The position numbers and the translations under genes were made by a program. From Bacillus subtilis (lineage in GTDB: Bacteria; Pseudomonadota; Alphaproteobacteria; Rhizobiales; Rhizobiaceae): a stretch of DNA of 64,000 bases. The notes beneath the pieces are model-generated. The model did not search any database. It was not told where the DNA came from and saw nothing but the letters and a program-made list of their open reading frames with translations. The stretch is from assembly GCA_021733665.1 (NCBI GenBank), contig JAHREI010000005.1:186001-250000 (forward strand), given 5' to 3'. Shown one piece after another: positions 1 through 8,263 of this stretch. How positions within the stretch are numbered: position 1 is the first letter of the stretch; each line of letters opens with the position of its first letter.

Positions 1-46
1 TAACGGACAGTTTCCTCCCGCCGTATCCGCTTAACTATTTCTAATG

Positions 47-70
47 CCGGACAGGATTTCTCCAGTCCGG
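47..70. terminator. Hairpin downstream of the creatininase gene
   Basis: Inverted repeat CCGGAC/GTCCGG with an inner GGA/TCC pair and a TTTC loop, lying 14 bases beyond the stop codon of the minus-strand creatininase gene. There is no clear T-run on the minus side, so it may be a processing or Rho-assisted end rather than a full intrinsic terminator. Confidence 0.4.
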
Positions 71-83
71 AAATTTATGATTA

Positions 84-791
84 TCAGTGCCAGCCGTTTT
101 CGAGTTCAAAACGGGTTTCACGCACGGCAACATCCCAGATCGCCAGCATATCGGCATCCGGACGTTCAAAAAGGCCGTGATAATTGCCTTCGCAGCTCTC
201 CAACAGCGCACGTTTGCGACCGGCGTCAACACGTGCCATGGCGCCGAAATCAATGCGCTCTACCGCATGTTCCGGTTGCTGAACGCCTGCAAGACGTGTC
301 CATGGAAAGTTTTCCATCCATGAGGCGTGAGAAGCGCGGCTGTCAATTTCCAGTACCTTGCCCATGGTTTGTGGTGCGCGCCACCAATCGTGCATTTTGA
401 CGCTGGCATCGCGGTTGCGGTTCAGCCACTCAGACACAACAGTACCGGCAGGTGCATTGCCGCCATGACCGTTGACGATCAGGATACGGCGGAAACCGGC
501 GCGGTAGATACTGTCGAGAATATCTTCAATCACGCCGATATAGGTGCGCAGGCTCAGGGATACTGTGCCCGGAAAATCGGCAAAGCTGGATGCAAGACCA
601 TAAGGGAGCACAGGAAATACCGGCACGCCCAGCGGCTCTGCGGCATCCAGTGATACTTTTTCAGCCAGGATCATATCAGTGCCAAGGCTGATGCGGGCAT
701 GTTGCTCAACGCTGCCGATCGGCAGGATGCAGCGGTCGTCCTGTTTGACGCGCTCTTCAACCTGTGCCCAGTGCATGGCGTTAATATGCAT
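84..791 (-). CDS. Creatininase family amidohydrolase
   Basis: This 235-residue protein belongs to the creatininase (creatinine amidohydrolase) family of metal-dependent cyclic-amide hydrolases. The metal-binding start motif is visible as LPIGSVEQH (Glu29, His31) followed by Asp39 in SLGTD, and the second motif VNGHGGN puts His109 in place. The EQH motif is followed by ARISLGTD rather than GPHLPLGTD, one residue shorter than classical creatininase, which marks a separate subfamily, so creatinine itself should not be assumed as substrate. It is probably cytoplasmic, since no signal peptide is seen. It is divergent from a MarR regulator and a dipeptide-type binding protein, which suggests joint control by operators in the 172-base gap. 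The family is secure; the substrate is unknown. Confidence 0.88.
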   Translation of the reverse strand: MHINAMHWAQVEERVKQDDRCILPIGSVEQHARISLGTDMILAEKVSLDAAEPLGVPVFPVLPYGLASSFADFPGTVSLSLRTYIGVIEDILDSIYRAGFRRILIVNGHGGNAPAGTVVSEWLNRNRDASVKMHDWWRAPQTMGKVLEIDSRASHASWMENFPWTRLAGVQQPEHAVERIDFGAMARVDAGRKRALLESCEGNYHGLFERPDADMLAIWDVAVRETRFELENGWH

Positions 792-879
792 GTGAAATTC
801 CTCTCATTTCAAATGTGCTCCCGAGTCTGCGCTCATGGGTTTCTGAAAACCATTATCCATGAAATTATTTTACAGACAA

Positions 880-946
880 GTTCCAATTGGAACAAAAATT
901 ACGTTTGACATCCATAAAACAAGCTATATCTTGTTCCAAATAGAAC
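880..946. promoter_or_regulatory. Twin 14-bp palindromic operators flanking the marR promoter
   Basis: A perfect palindrome GTTCCAATTGGAAC (880-893) and a near copy GTTCCAAATAGAAC (933-946) lie 53 bases apart. Between them is a good sigma-70 promoter for the plus-strand gene: TTGACA at 905-910 and TATCTT at 927-932 with a 16-base spacer. The downstream palindrome directly follows the -10 box, where a repressor would block initiation. Autoregulation by the adjacent MarR protein, with co-control of the divergent creatininase gene, is the simplest reading and is inference. Confidence 0.65.
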
Positions 947-963
947 TTAATTGCTGAAATACC

Positions 964-1560
964 ATGGGGAGGGGGATGGAGGAGCGTGTAGCAATCGCCC
1001 TTTTGGAAGGGCGCGCGGGGCGCAGTGAGGCGGCAGACAGCCGCATCAGCGAAAGCGATATTCTGCATACTAAATTATGGGAAAATCCGTGCTGGTTGTC
1101 CTTCCGGATCAACTATCTGGCTCTGCATTACAACAACCCGATCTACGGGCTGATCGGTGCGGATCATGATCTGCTGCGGCCGGAATTTGTGGTGCTGTAT
1201 TCGCTGTTTCTGCGCGACCGCACGACTTTGTCCGAAGTGGTCGCCGGTTCCGGCTTTCCAAAAAACACACTGAGCCGCGCCACTAAAAAACTGACCCGCC
1301 TGAAACTGGTGCAGCGCGAAGGTGACAGCGATGATCTGCGCCGTGTTGTGTTGTGTCTGACTGATGCTGGACGCGCCATTGTCGAAGCGAAAATGACGCC
1401 GATGCTGGAACGCGAACGCCTGATGCTGGAAACGCTTAGCCCTGCTGAGCGCATGATGCTTTCGGAACTGCTGACCAAACTGGTGATCGCCTCGCGGGAG
1501 TGGCCGGAAACAATTGCCTCCGATCTGCCGGAGCGTGATGAAGAGTTTGAACAAGACTAA
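964..1560 (+). CDS. MarR family transcriptional regulator
   Basis: A 198-residue MarR-type winged-helix regulator. The DNA-binding domain spans roughly residues 75-140: helices around LRPEFVVLYSLF, the recognition helix region GFPKNTLSRATKKL, and the wing REGDSDDLRRVVLCLTDAG. An N-terminal extension of about 40 residues precedes the usual MarR fold, so a later start is possible, but the ATG at 964 follows the promoter with reasonable spacing. The stop codon overlaps the region leading to the next gene, a binding protein, so the two are probably co-transcribed. Two GTTCCAA-type palindromes upstream are likely its binding sites. The ligand may be the compound handled by the neighbouring creatininase or bound by the periplasmic protein, which is inference. 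Confidence 0.85.
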   Translation: MGRGMEERVAIALLEGRAGRSEAADSRISESDILHTKLWENPCWLSFRINYLALHYNNPIYGLIGADHDLLRPEFVVLYSLFLRDRTTLSEVVAGSGFPKNTLSRATKKLTRLKLVQREGDSDDLRRVVLCLTDAGRAIVEAKMTPMLERERLMLETLSPAERMMLSELLTKLVIASREWPETIASDLPERDEEFEQD

Positions 1561-1589
1561 TGACTAATAATGGGGACTGGACTATTCAC

Positions 1590-3167
1590 ATGAAAAAAAC
1601 ACTGCATGCTTTAATGCTTGGCACAACATTGCTTTTTGGCGCCGGACAGGTTTTTGCTGCCGATCTGGTTATGGCAATTAAAGCTGGTCCTGCTTCGATG
1701 GACCCGCATTTTACGGCTACTGCCGCCAATGCCGAAGCGACGAAACATATTTTCGATACGCTGATCCGCTCAGGTAATAACCTTGAGCTTGAACCATCTC
1801 TGGCTGTCAGCTGGCAGGCGCTTAATGATACGACATGGGAATTCAAACTGCGAGAAGGCGTGAAATTCCATGACGGTTCAGACTTTACAGCGGAAGATGT
1901 GAAGTTCTCCATCGAGCGCATTCCGCATGTGACAGGGCCAAATCCGGCAACGATTTTTGTGCGCCGTGTTAAATCGGTAGAAGTTGTTGATCCGTTGACT
2001 GTGCGCGTGACAACGAATTCTGCGGCACCGACATTGCCGAATGATTTTATCCGTTTGTTTATCACTTCGCACAAAGCAGCAGCTGCCTATTCAACGCAGG
2101 AAACCGCAGCAGAAGGTTTCAATACTGGCAAAGCGACAATCGGCACCGGCCCTTATAAATTCGTTTCATGGGCGCCGACACAGGATCTGGTTCTGGAGCG
2201 TTTCGACGGTTACTGGGGTGGTGCGCAGCCGTGGGATCGGGTTATCCGTAAGGAAATTCCGAATGATGCTGCCCGCGTTGCCCAGCTGAAAGCCGGTCAG
2301 GTTGATGTGATTTCCAAAGTGCCGGCCTCGGATGTGCCTGTACTAGAGCAGGATTCATCGCTGACAGTTGTGAAAAATGAGAGCATCTATATCAGCTATC
2401 TCGAATTTGATTTCCGCGAAAAAAGCCCTATGGTATTTGCCAAGGATGGCAGCAAGCTGGACAAAAACCCGCTGCTTGATCCGCGTGTGCGAGAAGCTTT
2501 TGATCTGGCAATTGATCGCGAGACCATTGTTGAATTCGCTCTGGAAGGTATGGCAGCCGTACCGACGCAATTGGTGACCTCCAATATTTTCGGTTATGAC
2601 AAGTCGCTGCAGGCACCGGAATTCAACGTAAAGCGGGCAAAAGAATTGCTGGCAGAGGCCGGTTATCCGGATGGTTTCAAAATCACACTGAGCTATTCGA
2701 ATGACCGTATGCCGAATGAGCTGGGACCTACAGTCGCCCAGATGCTGGCAGCTATCGGCATTACGGCAGATGTGAACGGCGTTCCGGCAGCGGTGTTCAA
2801 CCCTGCAAAAACCCGCGGTGAATATTCACTCTATATGGCAAGCTGGGGCACATTGACCGGTGAAGCCAACTATATGTTGTCATCGCTGATGCACTCGAAT
2901 GAACCGGCAAAATCGCTGGGTGCGTTTAACGTGCGTGGCTATGCCAATCCGGAAATGGACAAGCTGATTGAGGATGCAGCCGCAGCGATGGATGCGGATG
3001 AACGCCGCACATTGCTTGAAAAGGCGAATAATCTGGTGGCAACAGACCGTCCTGATCTGCCGCTTGCCATCCAGCTCAGTGCATGGGCTGTGAAGAAGGA
3101 CAAGGTGGAACTGACACCGCGAGCCGATGAAGACACGCTGGCGATGAACCTCAAACCAGTGAAATAA
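1590..3167 (+). CDS. ABC transporter substrate-binding protein, dipeptide/oligopeptide type (SBP_bac_5)
   Basis: A periplasmic family 5 binding protein of 525 residues. I chose the ATG at 1590 because it begins a classic Sec signal peptide (MKKTLHALMLGTT...QVFA, cleaved before ADLVMA) and is preceded by GGGGA at 1572-1576; an in-frame ATG at 1560 would add ten residues with no signal character. Family landmarks are visible: SMDPHF near the N-terminus, FKLREGVKFHDGSDFTAEDV, and IGTGPYKF. No permease or ATPase genes accompany it, so it is an orphan that must feed a transporter encoded elsewhere. It follows the MarR gene closely and is probably in the same transcript. The ligand is unknown; the creatininase neighbour hints at a cyclic amide or peptide-like compound. 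Confidence 0.88.
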   Translation: MKKTLHALMLGTTLLFGAGQVFAADLVMAIKAGPASMDPHFTATAANAEATKHIFDTLIRSGNNLELEPSLAVSWQALNDTTWEFKLREGVKFHDGSDFTAEDVKFSIERIPHVTGPNPATIFVRRVKSVEVVDPLTVRVTTNSAAPTLPNDFIRLFITSHKAAAAYSTQETAAEGFNTGKATIGTGPYKFVSWAPTQDLVLERFDGYWGGAQPWDRVIRKEIPNDAARVAQLKAGQVDVISKVPASDVPVLEQDSSLTVVKNESIYISYLEFDFREKSPMVFAKDGSKLDKNPLLDPRVREAFDLAIDRETIVEFALEGMAAVPTQLVTSNIFGYDKSLQAPEFNVKRAKELLAEAGYPDGFKITLSYSNDRMPNELGPTVAQMLAAIGITADVNGVPAAVFNPAKTRGEYSLYMASWGTLTGEANYMLSSLMHSNEPAKSLGAFNVRGYANPEMDKLIEDAAAAMDADERRTLLEKANNLVATDRPDLPLAIQLSAWAVKKDKVELTPRADEDTLAMNLKPVK

Positions 3168-3176
3168 GAGACTAAT

Positions 3177-3203
3177 GGCCCGGTTCATCCGGGCCGTTTT
3201 TTT
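3177..3203 (+). terminator. Rho-independent terminator after the binding-protein gene
   Basis: A perfect 7-bp stem GGCCCGG/CCGGGCC with a five-base loop is followed by a run of seven T, ten bases after the stop codon. It separates this unit from the convergent LysR gene. Confidence 0.9.
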
Positions 3204-3210
3204 GACTGTC

Positions 3211-4131
3211 CTATAGCCGTCCCCAGTCGCAATCTTTCAGATCATCCCTGATAAAATCGACAAAAGTTCTGATTAGCGGGTTCTTATACCGACTTTGGAA
3301 ATACATTGCATAAAGCGTGTGCAGGCTGGCCGCCTGATAGTCGGGAAACAGAACTTCAATTTCGCCATTCTTGATATGTTTATCAGCCACATAGGTCGGC
3401 AGACAGGCAATGCCCTGATGAGCAAGCGTGAAATTCAATAAGGCCAGACTGCTGTTGCATTCCAGACTGGCATTGATCTTTATCTGCTCAACAGTGCCTT
3501 TATACCAATAGGTCCACGCACCGCCGTTTGTCATAGCCGGATAGACCAGCAATTGGTGGTTTTGTGGTTTGAGATCCTGCGGTTTTTGCGGGCGTCCGTG
3601 TTGCTCAAGATATTGCGGTGTCGCACAATAAACCCAGCGGATTTGGGTGAGCATTCTGGCTGCATAAGGACCGTCAGTTGCATCCGTTATGCGCAAGGCA
3701 ATATCAATATTTTCCTCGCCAAGATTAACCAGCCGGTCATCCAGAGAAATGTGAATATTCACATCAGGATAACGCTCTTTATAGCGGCTGATAATGCCGA
3801 CGAGCTGTGAGCAGCCAAATGCAATCGAACAGGAGATATGGAGATCGCCTTTCGTCTGGCTGCGCAAATCTCCGACTTCATCCAGTGCATCTTCAACATC
3901 GGCAAGAATACGGGAGACACGCTGGAAAAACATTTTGCCGTGCGTTGTCAGCGTAACCGCACGTGTTGTGCGCCGAACCAGCAAAACACCGAGTTGTTCT
4001 TCAAGCAGGGAGAGGCTTTTACTGACAGCAGAAGGTGTCATGCCCAGCTCGCGCGCTGCCGATGACAGACCGCCGGTTTCTGCAATTTTTGCCAAGACAA
4101 TGAACTGGTTGAGCGACGAAGTAAGTTTCAT
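3211..4131 (-). CDS. LysR family transcriptional regulator
   Basis: A 306-residue LysR-type regulator. The N-terminal helix-turn-helix is at about residues 5-65 (LNQFIVLAKIAETGGLSSAARELGMTPSAVSKSLSLLEEQLG, read in parts), followed by the linker helix LFQRVSRILADVEDALDEV-like and a periplasmic-binding-protein-like effector domain. It belongs to the CrgA/AaeR-like LysR branch, judging by the LVRRTTRAVTLT motif after the helix-turn-helix. It is divergent from the C-S lyase/amidase/AbgT operon, which it probably activates in response to the imported conjugate; an AATAG/CTATT inverted pair in the 92-base gap could be its site. Family assignment is secure, and the target is inferred from position. 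Confidence 0.9.
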   Translation of the reverse strand: MKLTSSLNQFIVLAKIAETGGLSSAARELGMTPSAVSKSLSLLEEQLGVLLVRRTTRAVTLTTHGKMFFQRVSRILADVEDALDEVGDLRSQTKGDLHISCSIAFGCSQLVGIISRYKERYPDVNIHISLDDRLVNLGEENIDIALRITDATDGPYAARMLTQIRWVYCATPQYLEQHGRPQKPQDLKPQNHQLLVYPAMTNGGAWTYWYKGTVEQIKINASLECNSSLALLNFTLAHQGIACLPTYVADKHIKNGEIEVLFPDYQAASLHTLYAMYFQSRYKNPLIRTFVDFIRDDLKDCDWGRL

Positions 4132-4148
4132 TTGTGAAAATTTATCAT

Positions 4149-4172
4149 AATAGCTTTGAAAAATGAACTATT
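4149..4172. promoter_or_regulatory. Possible LysR operator in the divergent lysR/C-S lyase gap
   Basis: The gap holds AATAG and CTATT as inverted arms separated by 14 bases, in an AT-rich context typical of LysR sites. The arms are short, so this is only a candidate. Confidence 0.3.
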
Positions 4173-4223
4173 CTTCATAACTCTTTCTTGTTCTATCTTT
4201 GTCATATGTGAGAGGGAACAGAT

Positions 4224-5405
4224 GTGACTACAGATTTCGATTGTGTAATTGACCGCCGCCGGAGCAACTCGATCAAATGGGCTGCAGCGGATACAAATCT
4301 TTTGCCGGATGAGGCAGCCGCTGATCCGTTACCGATGTGGGTGGCGGATATGGATTTTCGCTCTCCGCCTGTTGTGATTGAAGCTTTGGAAAAGGCAGCG
4401 CGCGATGGTGTGTTTGGTTATCCGTTTCGCACGCAGAGCTATGATGAAGCTGTCTGTGGCTGGCAAAAACGGCGCTTTGGCTGGGATGCGAAGCCTGAGT
4501 GGCTGGTGCAGACACCGGGCGTTATAACTGCATTGAACATGCTGATCCAGACTTTCAGCCGTCCAGGCGATGCGGTTCTGATCCAGCCGCCGGTTTATGG
4601 TCATTTCTTCAATGATGTGATTGAAAACGGTCGTCGGGTGATTGAAGCGCCATTAACGCGGAATGATACTTCCTATAGCTTTGATGCTGAAGTCTTCGAA
4701 GCGGCGATCACGCCGGACACTAAAATTTTTATCCTCTGTAATCCGCATAATCCGACCGGCAATGTCTGGTCAAAAGCAGATCTGCGGCAGATGGGGGAAA
4801 TCTGTCTGCGACACAATATTCTGGTGATTTCTGATGAAATTCACGAGGATCTGATCTTAAACCCGCATGTCAGTCATGTGCCGTTTGCTTCTCTTGGTGA
4901 GGAATTTGCGCAGAATTCGGTTGTATGCACTGCACCCAGCAAGACATTTAATATTGCCGGTCTGCAATGCTCAAATCTGTTCATTGCCAACAAGAAGATC
5001 CGTGATGAATTCCGCCGGGTTCTGGTGCGCAGCGGACTTAATTTTGTGAATACATTAGGCGCGGTTGCCTGTGAGGCGGCTTACAAACATGGTGAGAGCT
5101 GGCTGGAGGATTTGCTGGCTTATATTCGCGGTAATCAGCAATATTTTGCGTCTTCTGTGCATCAGCTTTTCCCGCAATTACAGGTTTTTGACAGCGATGC
5201 GCTTTACCTCGCATGGATGGATTGTCGTGGCCTTGGTATGGCGGCGCCTGAGCTGGAAAAATTCATGCTGACACAGGCAAGGGTCTGGTTTGACCGTGGC
5301 TCCAAATTCGGTGCGCAGGGACATGGTTTTATGCGGGTTAATCTCGGCTGTCCGCGTTCGACGATTGATGAGGCGCTCGGGAGACTGAAAAACGCTCTGG
5401 AATAA
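4224..5405 (+). CDS. PatB/MalY-type pyridoxal phosphate C-S lyase
   Basis: A 393-residue fold-type I PLP enzyme of the MalY/PatB group (cystathionine beta-lyase-like aminotransferases). Landmarks are the N-terminal PMWVADMDF typical of MalY/PatB, NPHNPTG at 173-179, SDEIHEDL at 203-210 (the PLP-binding Asp), and the Schiff-base Lys240 in APSKTFN. Such enzymes cleave the C-S bond of cysteine S-conjugates or cystathionine, giving a thiol, pyruvate and ammonia. The start is a GTG at 4224, supported by AGAGGGA at 4210-4216. It opens an operon with an M20D amidase and an AbgT transporter, which fits removal of an N-acyl group followed by C-S cleavage of an imported conjugate. True aminotransferase activity is less likely given the MalY-type N-terminus. 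Confidence 0.85.
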   Translation: MTTDFDCVIDRRRSNSIKWAAADTNLLPDEAAADPLPMWVADMDFRSPPVVIEALEKAARDGVFGYPFRTQSYDEAVCGWQKRRFGWDAKPEWLVQTPGVITALNMLIQTFSRPGDAVLIQPPVYGHFFNDVIENGRRVIEAPLTRNDTSYSFDAEVFEAAITPDTKIFILCNPHNPTGNVWSKADLRQMGEICLRHNILVISDEIHEDLILNPHVSHVPFASLGEEFAQNSVVCTAPSKTFNIAGLQCSNLFIANKKIRDEFRRVLVRSGLNFVNTLGAVACEAAYKHGESWLEDLLAYIRGNQQYFASSVHQLFPQLQVFDSDALYLAWMDCRGLGMAAPELEKFMLTQARVWFDRGSKFGAQGHGFMRVNLGCPRSTIDEALGRLKNALE

Positions 5406-5464
5406 GGACTAATACGACCCTGCCAGCTGGGGAGCTGAGCAGGGAAGCATAAAGGGGAGGAATT

Positions 5465-6670
5465 ATGCTGGCATCTTATAAAACATCTGCCATTGCTATT
5501 GCATTGGCGGAACAGGATTATATGCGCGCTATCCGGCGGGAGTTACATAGCCTGCCAGAACTATCGCTGTATGAGAGCAGAACATCACAACGTATTGCAG
5601 AGGAGCTGGATGCCATCGGCGTACCTTATGTGCGGGTGGGTGAGTTCGGTATTGTTGCGACCATAGAAGGTACAAGCAGAGACCGTGTGGTGGCTTTGCG
5701 TGCGGATATGGATGCTTTGCCGATTCAGGAAGATAATCCGCATCTGGAATATTGCTCAAAGACAGAAGGTGTGATGCATGCCTGCGGTCATGACGGACAT
5801 GTGGCAATGTTGCTGGGCGCTGCCCGTATTCTGCAACAGCTTAAAGCGCAATTAAACGGCACAGTGAAACTCTGTTTCCAGCAGGCGGAAGAAGTCGGCA
5901 AAGGAACACAGGAAATTCTGGCGGAGCTTGCCAAATTTCCGGTTGAGAGTGTTTTCGGCATTCATCTCTGGTCAGAGATTGAAACCGGAAAAATTTCAGT
6001 TGAAGCGGGGCCGCGCATGGCTGCCGGTAAAGCGATCAATATTGCGGTTCATGGTACCGGTACACATGGTGCTTACCCGAACCGTGGTGTTGATCCGGTA
6101 CTCGCATCAGCCGCTATCTTGTTAAATTGCTCGGCATTGATCAGTCGTGAGATTGATGCGGTTGAGCCTGCGGTGCTGACATTCGGACAAATTCACGCCG
6201 GTGAAGCGGGAAATGTTATTCCGGATATTGTGCAGATTGCCGGCACTTTGCGGACCACATCTGTTGCAACAGAGGCGTTTCTTATTGAGGCCGTAGAACG
6301 TGTGGTGAAAAACACGGCAGCATCTTACCGCGCAACGGCCGAGGTGAGCTGGCCCGGTGGCGTGCCTGTAGTTGCAAATGATCCTGCGTGCAGCGAGGTT
6401 GCATTCACGGCTGTGCATAATCTGGGTCTTGATGATCAGCTGATTGATTTTAAAACCGTGATGGCCTCAGAAAATTATGCGGACTTTTTGGCCGTTTATC
6501 CCGGTGTGTTTGCGCTGATCGGCGTTCGTAATGAGGCACTAGGCGCCTGCTACCCCCATCATCATCCGAAATTCAATATTGATGAGGAGCCGCTGTCCAC
6601 CGGTGCTGCTCTGCACGCGCAATATGCGATTGATTATTTCAACAAGATGCAGGCGGGAGCAGGACAATGA
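5465..6670 (+). CDS. M20D family amidohydrolase (N-acyl-amino acid / hippurate hydrolase type)
   Basis: A 401-residue cytoplasmic metallo-amidase of peptidase subfamily M20D, which hydrolyses N-acyl amino acids, hippurate-like compounds or N-acyl cysteine conjugates. Visible motifs are LRADMDALPIQE, the metal ligands MHACGHDGH (Cys107, His109), QQAEEVGKG with the catalytic and metal glutamates, the dimerisation-domain GTGTHGAYPNRGVDP, and ASENYADF and HHPKFNIDEE near the end. GGGGAGGAA just upstream is a strong ribosome site. The stop overlaps the start of the AbgT gene by four bases, indicating translational coupling. Paired with the upstream C-S lyase it resembles the deacylase plus lyase pair used on N-acyl cysteine S-conjugates, which is inference. 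Confidence 0.9.
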   Translation: MLASYKTSAIAIALAEQDYMRAIRRELHSLPELSLYESRTSQRIAEELDAIGVPYVRVGEFGIVATIEGTSRDRVVALRADMDALPIQEDNPHLEYCSKTEGVMHACGHDGHVAMLLGAARILQQLKAQLNGTVKLCFQQAEEVGKGTQEILAELAKFPVESVFGIHLWSEIETGKISVEAGPRMAAGKAINIAVHGTGTHGAYPNRGVDPVLASAAILLNCSALISREIDAVEPAVLTFGQIHAGEAGNVIPDIVQIAGTLRTTSVATEAFLIEAVERVVKNTAASYRATAEVSWPGGVPVVANDPACSEVAFTAVHNLGLDDQLIDFKTVMASENYADFLAVYPGVFALIGVRNEALGACYPHHHPKFNIDEEPLSTGAALHAQYAIDYFNKMQAGAGQ

Positions 6671-8199
6671 CAGACGCTGTGATGAAAAAGGGCAGCGGCT
6701 TTCTCGCTGCTGTGGAACGCATCGGCAATAAAATGCCGCATCCGATTGCCCTGTTTTTAGGAATTATTCTTATAGTTCTGTGTCTGTCTTTACTGCTGTC
6801 GCTGGCAGGGGTATCAGCTGTTCACCCGCAAACACAGGAAACACTCTATGTTAAAAACCTGCTCAATGTGCAGGAACTGATTGAGTGGGGCAGCAATCTT
6901 TCCAAAAACCTGCAAAACTTTCCGGTATTGGCCAGTGTGCTTATTCTGGCCGCGGCAACGGGATTGTGTGAACAAACGGGCTTTTTCGCTTCCGCGATTA
7001 AGTCATCTTTGAAAAATGCGACCGGATCAGGAGTGGTTTTTGTGATCGCTCTGGTCGGAGCCTGCGGGAATATTGCCGGTGACGTTGCTTTCCTGATCGT
7101 GCCGACAATTGCGGCCAGCGTGTTTCTCGGTACCGGACGGCATCCGCTGGTAGGGCTCTTCTTGGGCTATGCGGCTGTTGGCGGTGGTTACGGCACCAAT
7201 TTCATTCCGGGTGGTTGGGACGTTATTCTGACACCGATTACAATTCAGTCGGCCAAGTTGCTGGATCCGGCATTCGATATGAATCTGGTCAGCGGTTATT
7301 ATATGATGGCGGTTGGCACGGTGCTGATTGCTTTGACCGCAACATTTGTCACGGTTAAATTTATTGAGCCGAAATTCGGTAAATATGAAGGCAGCTATGC
7401 GGCGACCGAAGAGAATGAAGGTGCTCTGACTGAGGTGCAGCAGCGGGCATTGCGAAAGGCTCTGCTTGGTGTCGGGCTGTTTCTGGTTGCCATTATTATT
7501 ACAGCCATTCCGTCGAACAGTTTTCTGCGTTCAGATACGGGCTCGCTGACAATCAATGCACCTTTGATGAAACTGCTCTATGCATTTTTGGTGATTGCGT
7601 TCTTGCTGGCAGGTATCATTTATGGTGCCGCAACCGGAAAAATCCGCAATATCAAAGAACTGGCAGACATGCTGACCAAGTCAATCAGTAATGTTGCACC
7701 ATTTGTTGTCATCGCGATCATTGTTTCCCAGTTTCTCTACCTGTTTGCACAGTCTAATCTCGGAACAGTGATTGCAATTAATGGCGGTCATTTGCTCAGT
7801 GAACTGTCTGTGCCGGTCGTGGTGGTGCTGATCATGTTCTTCATTTTCGAAGGCATTGCCGATATGTTTATCGTGAGTGGCAGTGCGCGTTATCTGATCT
7901 TTGGTCCGGTGTTTGTGCCAATGCTGATGCATCTGGGTGTGCATCCGGCATTCACGCAGATGATCCACCGCACCGGCGGCAGTATGGCAAACCATCTGAC
8001 ACCGCTGAATTCTTTCTTTCCTGTGTTGATTGGTCTGGCGCAGAAATATGACAAGAATATCGGTATCGGCACGATTTTCTCGACTATGATCCCCTACACG
8101 ATTGCCTATAGCATCGTTTATATCGCGATGATTATTGTGTGGTACGTGTTTGCACTGCCTTTAGGCTTTGATACGCCTTCACATATCGTCTTGCAGTAA
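6667..8199 (+). CDS. AbgT family transporter
   Basis: A 510-residue inner-membrane protein of the AbgT family, whose founding member imports p-aminobenzoyl-glutamate; other members export sulfonamides. The family N-terminus GFLAAVERIGNKMPHPIALF, the segment GNIAGDVAFLIVPTIAA, GGYGTNFIPGGWDVILTPI, and the C-terminal MIHRTGGSMANHLTPLNSFFPV are all present, and about a dozen hydrophobic segments can be seen. It starts inside the stop region of the M20D amidase gene (ATGA overlap). The classical abgAB partners are two M20 subunits; here there is one M20D enzyme and a C-S lyase, so the substrate is more likely an N-acylated amino acid conjugate than p-aminobenzoyl-glutamate. Confidence 0.92.
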   Translation: MTDAVMKKGSGFLAAVERIGNKMPHPIALFLGIILIVLCLSLLLSLAGVSAVHPQTQETLYVKNLLNVQELIEWGSNLSKNLQNFPVLASVLILAAATGLCEQTGFFASAIKSSLKNATGSGVVFVIALVGACGNIAGDVAFLIVPTIAASVFLGTGRHPLVGLFLGYAAVGGGYGTNFIPGGWDVILTPITIQSAKLLDPAFDMNLVSGYYMMAVGTVLIALTATFVTVKFIEPKFGKYEGSYAATEENEGALTEVQQRALRKALLGVGLFLVAIIITAIPSNSFLRSDTGSLTINAPLMKLLYAFLVIAFLLAGIIYGAATGKIRNIKELADMLTKSISNVAPFVVIAIIVSQFLYLFAQSNLGTVIAINGGHLLSELSVPVVVVLIMFFIFEGIADMFIVSGSARYLIFGPVFVPMLMHLGVHPAFTQMIHRTGGSMANHLTPLNSFFPVLIGLAQKYDKNIGIGTIFSTMIPYTIAYSIVYIAMIIVWYVFALPLGFDTPSHIVLQ

Positions 8200-8223
8200 T
8201 GATCTGCCCCTGACGATACTTCG

Positions 8224-8263
8224 ATGCCCCGTGTTTGCTTAAATTGCCTGCGGGGCATTATTT
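8224..8263. terminator. Hairpin between convergent abgT and araC genes
   Basis: The arms ATGCCCCG (8224-8231) and CGGGGCAT (8251-8258) enclose a 19-base loop and are followed by TATTTT on the plus strand. The downstream arm touches the stop codon of the minus-strand AraC gene. It is a plausible terminator for the abgT operon, weakened by the long loop. Confidence 0.5.
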
